DNA from: Planctomycetota bacterium
GTDB taxonomy: Bacteria; Planctomycetota; UBA1135; UBA2386
NCBI GenBank assembly: GCA_020425915.1
Contig: JAGQQZ010000144.1
Span: 1 to 7,230 of the forward strand
DNA length: 7,230 nt
Direction of reading: 5' to 3'
In this document: positions 1 through 5,588 of the stretch, piece by piece
Numbering within the stretch: position 1 is the stretch's first letter
Layout: each line of letters begins with the position of its first letter
The notes under the pieces: model-generated
Told to the model about the DNA's origin: nothing
Databases searched by the model: none
The model's input: only the letters and a program-made list of their open reading frames with translations
Translations under genes and position numbers: made by a program

Positions 1-254
1 ATCCGGTCGCTGCCGATCTGTTCGGTCCAGGTGATCCGGTCGAGGAACACGTAGCCCGCTGCCTCGATCGCGGACTTCTCGTTCTCGGTGTACGGATCCT
101 CACGCCACTTCTCCTCCTCCTCGTCCGGCTTCTTCGGCGGGCGCTTGTCGCGCTGACCGAGAGCCGGCATCGCGAGGATCGGCAGCATGGCGAGCGCGAG
201 CCAGCGACCGAGGCCGCGGCTCGCGCTGCGAGGCGTTTCGCTACTTGGCGTCAA
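1..254 (-). CDS. Secreted hypothetical protein, N-terminal part only (runs off the left edge)
   Basis: Function not recognised. The frame is open to the window edge, so only about 84 N-terminal residues are visible. The first ATG is at 188, but starting there leaves only a short hydrophobic stub. Starting at the TTG (252-254) gives a better signal peptide: an Arg-containing n-region, the hydrophobic core WLALAMLPILAMPALG, and a plausible cleavage before Gln. The mature part begins with a basic Lys/Pro stretch, then a DEEEEK acidic run, then a more ordinary region (AAGYVFLDRITWTEQIGSD) that may start a folded domain. The TTG start overlaps the stop of the upstream thioredoxin-like gene by 14 bp, which suggests translational coupling and a shared extracytoplasmic role. 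The export prediction is fairly secure; the start codon and function are not. Confidence 0.6.
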   Translation of the reverse strand, partial: MTPSSETPRSASRGLGRWLALAMLPILAMPALGQRDKRPPKKPDEEEEKWREDPYTENEKSAIEAAGYVFLDRITWTEQIGSDR

Positions 255-972
255 CGACGGGCTCGAGCGGGGGCGTCGGGATCAGCCCGAGATCGAACAG
301 CTTGTCCTTGCGCGCGTCCGCCTCGGCTCGGTCCTTGTCGAGCTTGTCGATCTTGCGCTGGAGCGAGCGGACCTTCGAGGACTTCGGGCCGTACTTTAAG
401 AGCACGTCGTCGAGCCGCGAGAGGTAGTCGTCCCGGCGGATGTCGAGCAGGTCGTAGTAGTTGAGGAGCTTGCGGATCTCCTTGAGGGCGCGGTCCGCGT
501 CCTTCTTGTAGCGCTCCTCGAGGACCTTCCGCATCTGCTTCCAGAGCAGGGTCTGCGACTGGTTGCCGTCGAGGGCGATCACGTTCCGACCGAACTTGTC
601 GCAGAGGAACAGGTGCGGCGGGTGCTCGTCCTCGAACAGCTTGCGGAACGGATGGTCCTGCTCGAGCACATCGGTCGGCAGCTTGACGCAGCGGAACCAC
701 CGCGTCATCAGCACCGTCAGCTCGTTGTCGAGCTTGCGCGACAGAAGTGCGGCGTCGCTGCCCTTGCACTGCGTGCATTCGCGCAGGACGAGCAGGGGAC
801 GATCGTCGTCGGGATCGGTGATCTCGGCGAACGCCCGGGAACGTGGCAGCGCTTCGAGCGCCGTTGCCGTCGTGGTCCGGCCTCGTTCGACCTTCCGTTC
901 GAGATCGGGGGCGTAGACCGGGAGGAGCCAGTCGATCTCGAGCAGGCGCTTCGCGGTCTCGCGACGCCGCAT
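241..972 (-). CDS. Thioredoxin-fold-like protein with CTQC motif and charged helical C-terminus
   Basis: This is the part of the gene downstream of the tandem stops, from its first usable ATG (243 residues, TAG stop). Residues 58-150 look like a thioredoxin-type fold: a hydrophobic strand (LLVLRE), then CTQC at 66-69, a helix, a second hydrophobic segment, and HPP at 117-119 followed by HLFLCD, which fits the cis-proline before a central strand. Further cysteines are at 95 and 124. Residues 150-225 are rich in Lys, Arg, Asp, Glu and Leu and look helical, perhaps coiled coil. A redox role (disulfide exchange or thiol reduction) is inferred from the CXXC plus cis-Pro layout; the sequence around it is not canonical WCGPC. 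Read from 972, the protein has no signal peptide, yet the same frame upstream encodes a Gly-rich linker and a signal peptide beyond two TGA codons. The gene downstream overlaps its stop. The true native start is therefore uncertain. Confidence 0.6.
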   Translation of the reverse strand: MRRRETAKRLLEIDWLLPVYAPDLERKVERGRTTTATALEALPRSRAFAEITDPDDDRPLLVLRECTQCKGSDAALLSRKLDNELTVLMTRWFRCVKLPTDVLEQDHPFRKLFEDEHPPHLFLCDKFGRNVIALDGNQSQTLLWKQMRKVLEERYKKDADRALKEIRKLLNYYDLLDIRRDDYLSRLDDVLLKYGPKSSKVRSLQRKIDKLDKDRAEADARKDKLFDLGLIPTPPLEPVVDAK

Positions 973-1146
973 GTCGACCTCGATTCCGCCGCCCGTGTTC
1001 GGGCCGCCGCCTCCGGGCGCGCCGCCCGCTCCCGGTGGAGGTGCGCCGCCTCCGCCGCTCGTCGGACCGCCGCCGCCGCCACCGCCGGCGGGGCCACCTG
1101 CATCACCAGGACCGCTGTAGCTCGGACCCGAGCCACCGCCGCCGCT
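973..1146 (-). repeat. Low-complexity Gly/Pro/Ser linker-coding tract
   Basis: These 58 codons lie in frame between the tandem TGA pair and the ATG at 972 and encode mostly Gly with Pro, Ala, Ser and Thr. Examples are GGGGSGPSYSGP near the start and GGGGPNTGGG near the end. The DNA is made of imperfect GGC/GGT/GCC triplet runs, including (GGC)4 near its middle. No ATG, GTG or TTG codon occurs in this frame within the tract, so the downstream protein has no alternative start here. Such linkers commonly connect a signal peptide to a folded domain. The repetitive GC-rich DNA is also prone to slippage and sequencing error. Confidence 0.7.
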
Positions 1147-1149
1147 TCA

Positions 1150-1236
1150 TCACTGGGGGGCGGCGCCGGCCGGAGCGGCGATCAGGGCCATCATGAAGGC
1201 GAGAGGAACGAGCCGGTCGAGAGCTTTCGTCGTCAT
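1150..1236 (-). CDS. 28-residue signal-peptide-like leader ending at TGA TGA
   Basis: An ATG at 1236 opens a 28-codon frame. It begins MTTKALDRLVPL, continues through the hydrophobic stretch AFMMALIAAPAGAA, and ends PQ before TGA TGA. This is a textbook Sec signal peptide: Lys/Arg n-region, hydrophobic core, and small residues before an AXA-like site (A-G-A-A). It is in the same frame as the thioredoxin-like coding region that starts at 972 (264 bp, exactly 88 codons, between the two ATGs). I read it as the original N-terminus of that protein, now separated by stops. It could instead be translated alone as a short leader peptide. The ATG lies 115 bp from the divergent lipoprotein start, so the promoter should lie in that spacer. 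Confidence 0.5.
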   Translation of the reverse strand: MTTKALDRLVPLAFMMALIAAPAGAAPQ

Positions 1237-1351
1237 GGTTCTTCAGGGGCCGGGTGACTCGCCCGGCGAGCGATGGGCAGCACGCCCCAGCGTAGGCGTA
1301 GATGTCGATCCCGACAACCGATGCGGGCGTTGTTCCCGATACATTGCTGCG

Positions 1352-1954
1352 ATGCTCCGGTCTTCTTCGGTCACCGTCTGCTTCCTGAGCGCCATGCTGT
1401 CGGCGTGTGCGCTCGCCGGGGACGGCTCCGGTCGCCAGACCGTGCAAGCGGGTGTGTTCGACGTTCCCGCGATGCGGATCGACGCCGACACCGACGATCG
1501 CGAGCCGGGACAGGGGATCGAACTCGGCGCCGACCTCGACGTGGGCGACGGTTTCGGCGTCCGCACGATGTTGCGGACGGAAGGTGAGGAAGGGTTCGCT
1601 GCGAGCACGGGTGCGTTCTACGTGCAGACCGAACACGAGGACCGGCTCACGGGGTTCCACGCGCGGGCGCACGGCGGCTTCCTCGAGCAGGCGCTCCACA
1701 TGCCGTTGGTCGGTTCCGATGCCGTTCACGGCGAGGCGACGATCGGGATCGGTGTCGGCGTCGGTGTGCTCGACTTCGACCGCGGCTACGACGACGTCTG
1801 GTCGCCCGCGATCTCGGTCCGCGGCGGAGCGGACGTCGTGTTCTGGGACCACTTCACCCTCGGCGGCAGCATCACCGGCATGCTGGTCGGCTACCCGGGG
1901 GAGACCGTCGCCGGCGCCGCGTTCGCCTCGATCGAGGCGAGCGTGCGGTTCTGA
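1352..1954 (+). CDS. Putative outer-membrane lipoprotein with beta-rich C-terminus
   Basis: The gene encodes 200 residues, specific family not recognised. From the ATG at 1352 the N-terminus has Arg3, a hydrophobic segment and a canonical lipobox L16-S17-A18-C19, so lipidation at Cys19 by Lgt and cleavage by Lsp is expected. An in-frame extension to 1193 lacks signal-peptide character and runs into the divergent leader region, so I reject it. The region after the lipobox is acidic. Alternating hydrophobic/polar segments near 128-140 (ATIGIGVGVGVL), 150-164, 168-180 and 186-200 resemble beta strands, and the last residue is Phe, as in many outer-membrane beta-barrel proteins. It may be a small barrel, a lipid-anchored beta-sandwich or a surface protein. 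A TACATT hexamer at 1340-1345 sits about 7 bp before the ATG, which would suit a leaderless transcript, but no good -35 element is visible. The 3' end converges on serA with 19 bp between the stops. Confidence 0.65.
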   Translation: MLRSSSVTVCFLSAMLSACALAGDGSGRQTVQAGVFDVPAMRIDADTDDREPGQGIELGADLDVGDGFGVRTMLRTEGEEGFAASTGAFYVQTEHEDRLTGFHARAHGGFLEQALHMPLVGSDAVHGEATIGIGVGVGVLDFDRGYDDVWSPAISVRGGADVVFWDHFTLGGSITGMLVGYPGETVAGAAFASIEASVRF

Positions 1955-1973
1955 TCCGCGATCCCGCTCGTCC

Positions 1974-3566
1974 TCAGGCGACCTGGAAGATCCGGTCGAC
2001 CACGTCCAGCTGCTCGAGCTTGGCCAGGTGCTGGGGTTCGAGCGGGCGATCGAGGTTCCAGATCCCGAGTGCGCTCGTGCCTTCGGACGGCGGGTTACCG
2101 AGCTGCATACGCTCGATGTTCTCGCCGAGGTCGCCGAGCGTGGTCGCGATCTTCCCGAGCACGCCGGGCTCGTCCTTGTGGAACGTGACCAGCAGCGGCG
2201 CCTCCGGGATCGCGTCGATCAGGTAGTCGTCGATCTCGATGACGCGCCCGTGCTTGTGGCCGAGCACCGTGCCGGTGACGAAATGCCGCTTCTCGTCGAA
2301 CACCGCCTCGATGCGGATCAGGTTGCGGAAGTCGCGCTTGATCGTCAGCGATTCGGTGTGGACTCGGATGCCGAGTTCCTCGGCGATGCGTTCGGCGTTG
2401 ACCGGGGTCACCGGTCGTTCCGCGTGCGGCATGAGCGCGCCGGCGAGCGCGGCGACGGTCAGCGGCTTCGGCGCGTTCGAGGTCAGGCCGCCCTGCAGGG
2501 TCACGCGCAGCGATTGAAGTCGCTCGTCCGGGTGCATGCTGGCGAGCAGCACGGCGAGGTCGTGCGCGAGATTCAGGTAGGGTCCGATCGCGCCGGCCTC
2601 CGACGGGGCGATGCGCGGGACGTTGACGCCGTTGAGGACGACACCCTTGGTCATGCACAGGGCGATCTGGCGCGCCATGTCGAGCGAGACGCTGCGCTTG
2701 GCCTCGGCCGAGCTCGCACCGATGTGCGGGGTCAGGACGACGTTCGACATCGAGCGGAGCTTGTGGTCCTCCGGCAGCGGCTCTTGCTCGAACACGTCGA
2801 GCGCGGCGGCGGCGAGGTGACCGCTCTCGAGTGCCTCGATCAGTGCCGCCTCGTCGACGATCCCGCCGCGCGCGGCGTGGATCAGCCGAGAGCCCGGCTT
2901 CATCTTCGCGAACGCGTCCCGCCCGAACATGCCCTTGGTCTCGGGACCGCCCGGCACGTGGATCGTGACGAAGTCGCTGAGCTCGAGCAGTTCGTCCAGC
3001 TCGACCATGCGAATGCCCTCGGGCGCGTCGCGCTGGGCGACGAACGGGTCGTGCGCGAGGACTTCCATCGCGAGGCCCTTGCCGCGATCGGCGACGACGC
3101 GGCCGATCCGGCCCATGCCGAGGACGCCGAGCACCTTGCCGGTGAGTTCGACGCCGGTGAACTTGTTCTTGTCCCACCGTCCTGCCTTCAGCGCCTGGTC
3201 GGCGGCAGGGATGTTGCGGGCCATGCTGACGAGCAGGGCGATCGCGAGTTCGCCGGTCGTGGTGGCGCCGGACTCCGGCGTGTTCATGACGACGATGCCG
3301 CGCTCGGTCGCCGCCGCGACGTCGATGTTGTCGACTCCGATGCCCGCACGGCCGATGACCGACAGGCGATCCGCGAGCTCGAGCGAGCGTGCGGTGACCT
3401 TCGTCGCCGATCGGACGACGAGGGCGTCGTAGCCCGGCAGGGTCGCCCGCAGGGTGTCCTCGTCCATGCCGGTCTGGACGGTGACGTCGGCGGCTTCGCG
3501 CAGGATGTCGAGGCCTTCGGCGCCGAGGTCGTCGGCGATCAGGATCTTGGATGGGGTCGTGTTCAC
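1974..3566 (-). CDS. serA: D-3-phosphoglycerate dehydrogenase, long type with ASB and ACT domains
   Basis: SerA oxidises 3-phosphoglycerate to 3-phosphohydroxypyruvate with NAD+, the first committed step of phosphorylated serine synthesis in the cytosol. At 530 residues it matches the long (Mycobacterium-type) class. Visible features, in order: N-terminal substrate-domain segment with VVRSATKV (50-57) and GRAGIGVDNID (72-82); Rossmann NAD motif GMGRIG at 150-155 with the acidic HDP at 172-174 after the next strand; catalytic triad Arg233 (in HAARGG), Glu262 (in FEQEPLP) and His281 (in TPHIGASS). An intervening domain of about 130 residues (ASB) follows, then a C-terminal ACT domain from about 455 (LLVTFHKDEPGVLGKIA). 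The ACT domain suggests feedback inhibition by serine. The gene lies 28 bp downstream of the sugar transferase, so co-transcription is likely. No Shine-Dalgarno sequence stands out. Identification is very secure. Confidence 0.97.
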   Translation of the reverse strand: MNTTPSKILIADDLGAEGLDILREAADVTVQTGMDEDTLRATLPGYDALVVRSATKVTARSLELADRLSVIGRAGIGVDNIDVAAATERGIVVMNTPESGATTTGELAIALLVSMARNIPAADQALKAGRWDKNKFTGVELTGKVLGVLGMGRIGRVVADRGKGLAMEVLAHDPFVAQRDAPEGIRMVELDELLELSDFVTIHVPGGPETKGMFGRDAFAKMKPGSRLIHAARGGIVDEAALIEALESGHLAAAALDVFEQEPLPEDHKLRSMSNVVLTPHIGASSAEAKRSVSLDMARQIALCMTKGVVLNGVNVPRIAPSEAGAIGPYLNLAHDLAVLLASMHPDERLQSLRVTLQGGLTSNAPKPLTVAALAGALMPHAERPVTPVNAERIAEELGIRVHTESLTIKRDFRNLIRIEAVFDEKRHFVTGTVLGHKHGRVIEIDDYLIDAIPEAPLLVTFHKDEPGVLGKIATTLGDLGENIERMQLGNPPSEGTSALGIWNLDRPLEPQHLAKLEQLDVVDRIFQVA

Positions 3567-3594
3567 GGTATTTCGATCGTGGTGGATTCGCGCG

Positions 3595-5019
3595 TCAGCG
3601 CGCGCCCTTGCCGAACAGGACGACGCCGCCCGTCCGCATGATGATGTTCAGATCGAACAACGGGCTGAGGTTCTTGATGTAGTACAGGTCGTATCGCAGT
3701 TTCTCGACCGCGTCCTCGTAGCTCGCGCCGTAGTGGTGCATGACCTGCGCCCAACCGGTCAGACCCGGCTTCACGGTGTGGCGGAGCATGTAGTAGGGGT
3801 TCCGCTTCTCGAGTTCGGCGACGAAGTACGGACGCTCGGGCCGTGGACCGACGAACGACATGTGGCCGGTCAACACGTTCAGCATCTGCGGGATTTCGTC
3901 GATTCGCGTCACCCGCAGGAACCGACCGATGCGGGTCACGCGGGCGTCGTTCTGCTGCGCCCAGACCGGTCCACTGTCGCGTTCCGCGTCGGTGCGCATC
4001 GTGCGGAACTTCATGACGTGGAAGATCTCGCCGTCCTGGCCGACTCGCTCCTGCGTGAACAGGATCGGGCCCTTGCTGTCGAGCTTGATCAGGATCGCGA
4101 CGACCAGGCATATCGGTGACGCGAGCACGAGTCCGATCGACGCGACGACGATGTCGATGACGCGCTTGATCGCGCCGGCGATCGGGTGCTTCGCGAATCC
4201 GGTGCCGAAGATCAGGTACGACGGGCGCAGGCTCGTGACGGCGATCTTGCCGGTCAGCCGCTCGTACATCGTCTCGGTCTCTTCGACCGTGATCCCTGCC
4301 ATACGGCACGCGAGGAGTTCGGTCACGGGCAACGTGCCGCGCCGTTCCTCGAGCGCGACGACGACGCGGACCGCGCCGGTCTGCGCCGCGAGTTCGGCGA
4401 GCGCGCCGGGCTTCTGGACGTCGCCGTCCTCGTTGGCACGCACCGTCGATTCGCTCGCCATGCCGGCGACCTCGAAGCCCGCCATGCTGTGCGTGCGGAT
4501 CAGTTCCTCGATCTCCCGCGCGCGCGGACCGGTGCCGAGGATCAGCACGCGTTCGCCGAAGTTCCACTTGTAGAAGAACCAGTGGAACCCCGCGCGCCAG
4601 CCGAACAGCGCGACGAACCCGACCAGCACGAGCACGATCAGCTTCCACGTCTCGGCCGAGACGTCGAGCAGGCCCGGGAAGTAGAACAACGATGGCACGA
4701 GCATCACGACCGCTGCGATCATCACGAGCGCGTAGCCCGCGGAGTGCAGCAGTCGGTGGGAGAGCTCGGCGCGGTTCTGCGAGACGCGCCAGTCGTAGAG
4801 GTCGTTGTACGACAGCGAGACCTGGCACAGCAGGGCGATCGTCAGGCACGACAACAGCCCGCGCAGGACCTCCTCGCCGAACAGGTCGGGACTGAAGTCA
4901 CGCGACGTCAGCGGCGGGATCGAGGTGCCGACGAACAGGACCGCGACGAGGATGATCGTCTCGGACGCGATCAGCATCAGCTTGCGCCGGGGGATGATCT
5001 GTTCGCGGAGCGTCGGCAT
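3595..5019 (-). CDS. Polyprenyl-phosphate sugar-1-phosphate transferase (exopolysaccharide initiation)
   Basis: This 474-residue integral membrane enzyme should transfer a sugar-1-phosphate from a nucleotide sugar to undecaprenyl phosphate, starting an exopolysaccharide or O-antigen-like repeat unit at the inner membrane. Hydrophobic segments lie near 13-35, 54-70, 93-115 and 126-146. A Rossmann-like domain follows (RVLILGTGPRAREIE, 157-171). The catalytic bacterial sugar transferase domain begins with the re-entrant helix at 288-312, containing the Ser301-Pro302 break. It continues with KFRTM (337-341), the Asp374-Glu375 dyad in RIDEIPQ, SFVGPRPE (388-395), KPGLTGWAQV (417-426) and a GKGAR C-terminus. 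The layout matches the WbaP/WcaJ-like large polyprenyl glycosylphosphotransferases, and the C-terminal third resembles the PEP-CTERM-associated subgroup. I chose the ATG at 5019; the 27-residue extension to 5100 is Arg-rich and not membrane-like. The sugar specificity cannot be read. No other glycan genes are in view. Confidence 0.93.
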   Translation of the reverse strand: MPTLREQIIPRRKLMLIASETIILVAVLFVGTSIPPLTSRDFSPDLFGEEVLRGLLSCLTIALLCQVSLSYNDLYDWRVSQNRAELSHRLLHSAGYALVMIAAVVMLVPSLFYFPGLLDVSAETWKLIVLVLVGFVALFGWRAGFHWFFYKWNFGERVLILGTGPRAREIEELIRTHSMAGFEVAGMASESTVRANEDGDVQKPGALAELAAQTGAVRVVVALEERRGTLPVTELLACRMAGITVEETETMYERLTGKIAVTSLRPSYLIFGTGFAKHPIAGAIKRVIDIVVASIGLVLASPICLVVAILIKLDSKGPILFTQERVGQDGEIFHVMKFRTMRTDAERDSGPVWAQQNDARVTRIGRFLRVTRIDEIPQMLNVLTGHMSFVGPRPERPYFVAELEKRNPYYMLRHTVKPGLTGWAQVMHHYGASYEDAVEKLRYDLYYIKNLSPLFDLNIIMRTGGVVLFGKGAR

Positions 5020-5078
5020 GGAAGGGTCGTTCCGGCGTCGCGCGAGGCGAGGTGCGAGCCGCCGAGTGTCACACGGTA

Positions 5079-5098
5079 GCGTCGGCCCGAGCCGATGC
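5079..5098. promoter_or_regulatory. Inverted repeat upstream of the sugar transferase gene
   Basis: TCGGC (5082-5086) and GCCGA (5091-5095) flank a CCGA spacer. The arms extend to 8 bp with one mismatch (5079-5086 and 5091-5098). It lies 60-80 bp before the chosen ATG at 5019, within the 173-bp gap, where a promoter or operator would be expected. I see no convincing -35/-10 pair on the minus strand beside it. In DNA this GC-rich, short inverted repeats are common, so this is only a candidate site. Confidence 0.2.
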
Positions 5099-5169
5099 AT
5101 GGGTGGTCTGGGGTTTCATCGGACGCGATCGCGCGCGACGCCAGCGTGGCGGGATCGTGCCGTTGGCAG

Positions 5170-5188
5170 GGGTGACTCGGGGTCACCC
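5170..5188. terminator. Hairpin just after the yraN stop, no T-run
   Basis: A perfect 7-bp inverted repeat, GGGTGAC and GTCACCC with a 5-base loop, lies 4 bp beyond the yraN stop on the minus strand. Neither strand has a run of T after it, so it is not a standard intrinsic terminator. It could attenuate transcription, protect the yajC-yraN mRNA 3' end, or be a protein-binding site. The 173-bp gap to the sugar transferase start lies on its downstream side, which suits a transcript boundary. Confidence 0.35.
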
Positions 5189-5192
5189 GGCC

Positions 5193-5588
5193 TCACCCGT
5201 CGGGTGGGAACGCGTCGCCCGGGAAGTGCCACAGTTCGGGGTCGGAGTCCGGGACCGGCACGGTGATCGCCACGACGTCGACGCGGAGCGACCGCGGGCG
5301 CGGCGCGAGGCTCGGCGCGAGGGCGCGCAGCGCGTCCGCCAAGCGCTCGAGCTGGCGTGGATCGACCGTTCGCTCGGGGGCCACCGGTCCGCGGCGGGTC
5401 TTCACTTCGACAGCGACCCAGAGCCGGCGACGACGGGCGAGGATGTCGATCTCCGCGATTCGCGTGCGGAGGTTGCGGGCGACGATCCGGTAGCCGCTCG
5501 CCCGCAGCCGTGTGGCGGCGAGTTCCTCGCCGGCCGCGCCGAGTTCGCTACGCGGCGCCTTCGCTCTTCTTGGGGGCGGCGTCACCAC
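5193..5588 (-). CDS. yraN: YraN family (UPF0102) nuclease-like protein
   Basis: The gene encodes 131 residues, the usual length of the family, which has a restriction-endonuclease-like PD-(D/E)XK fold and a poorly known role, possibly in DNA processing. Recognisable features: GEELAATRLRASGYRIVARN (20-39), AEID at 45-48 (usually GEID in the family), VAVEVKTR at 58-65, Gln79 in the following helix, VDVVAI at 103-108, and a closing FPGDAFPPD. The acidic/Lys set Glu21, Asp48, Glu61 and Lys63 agrees with the predicted active site. The start is GTG at 5588 or the adjacent GTG at 5585. Both lie inside the last 41 bp of yajC, and no later start precedes the conserved core, so the overlap is real and translation is probably coupled. 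The Gly to Ala change in the GEID motif is mild. Confidence 0.93.
   Translation of the reverse strand: MVTPPPRRAKAPRSELGAAGEELAATRLRASGYRIVARNLRTRIAEIDILARRRRLWVAVEVKTRRGPVAPERTVDPRQLERLADALRALAPSLAPRPRSLRVDVVAITVPVPDSDPELWHFPGDAFPPDG

Larger units (their letters stand above)
241..1236 (-). pseudogene. Full 331-codon frame of the exported thioredoxin-like gene, interrupted by two tandem TGA codons
   Basis: If codons 29 and 30 (TGA TGA, 1147-1152) are ignored, one continuous reading frame runs from the ATG at 1236 to the TAG at 241-243: signal peptide (1-28), Gly/Pro/Ser-rich linker (31-88), thioredoxin-like domain, and charged helical tail. This architecture is coherent for an exported tethered redox protein. 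The frame holds across the linker, with G/C-ending glycine codons, so the region was translated until recently, is still translated by some route, or is mis-sequenced. Other genes in the window use TGA as a normal stop (serA, yraN, mnmA, the sugar transferase), so a genome-wide code change is not supported. Whether this is a true pseudogene is open. Confidence 0.45.

Noticed and set aside
1147..1152. Tandem selenocysteine codons
   Set aside because: The residues fall in a non-conserved linker, no catalytic role is plausible there, and no selenocysteine insertion hairpin can be told apart from general GC-rich pairing. Kept only as a remote alternative.
1147..1152. Genome-wide reassignment of UGA to Gly
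   Set aside because: It would fit the Gly-rich context, but serA, yraN, mnmA, the sugar transferase and the lipoprotein all end at TGA at their normal family lengths or natural ends.
613..1257. 214-codon plus-strand frame opposite the thioredoxin-like gene
   Set aside because: Its Arg/Ala repeats are simply the complement of the Gly/Pro linker tract; it has no signal peptide or motif.
1290..1320. Minus-strand TTGTCG, 17 bp, TACGCT as the promoter of the leader/thioredoxin-like gene
   Set aside because: Spacing is right, but the hexamers match the consensus at only about four and three of six positions, too weak in this composition.
1407..3641. 744-codon plus-strand open frame covering the lipoprotein gene and serA
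   Set aside because: It is antisense to serA and out of frame with the lipoprotein. Its Arg/Asp/Val-rich composition is typical of the shadow of a high-GC gene, and it shows no recognisable motif.
3563..4849. 428-codon minus-strand frame over the sugar transferase
   Set aside because: It is a different frame of the same strand, with an Arg/Ala/Pro-rich translation. The transferase frame has clear family motifs and membrane segments.
5020..5100. 27-residue N-terminal extension of the sugar transferase
   Set aside because: The extension is Arg/Pro-rich and unlike family N-termini. The ATG at 5019 sits at the usual distance before the first membrane span.
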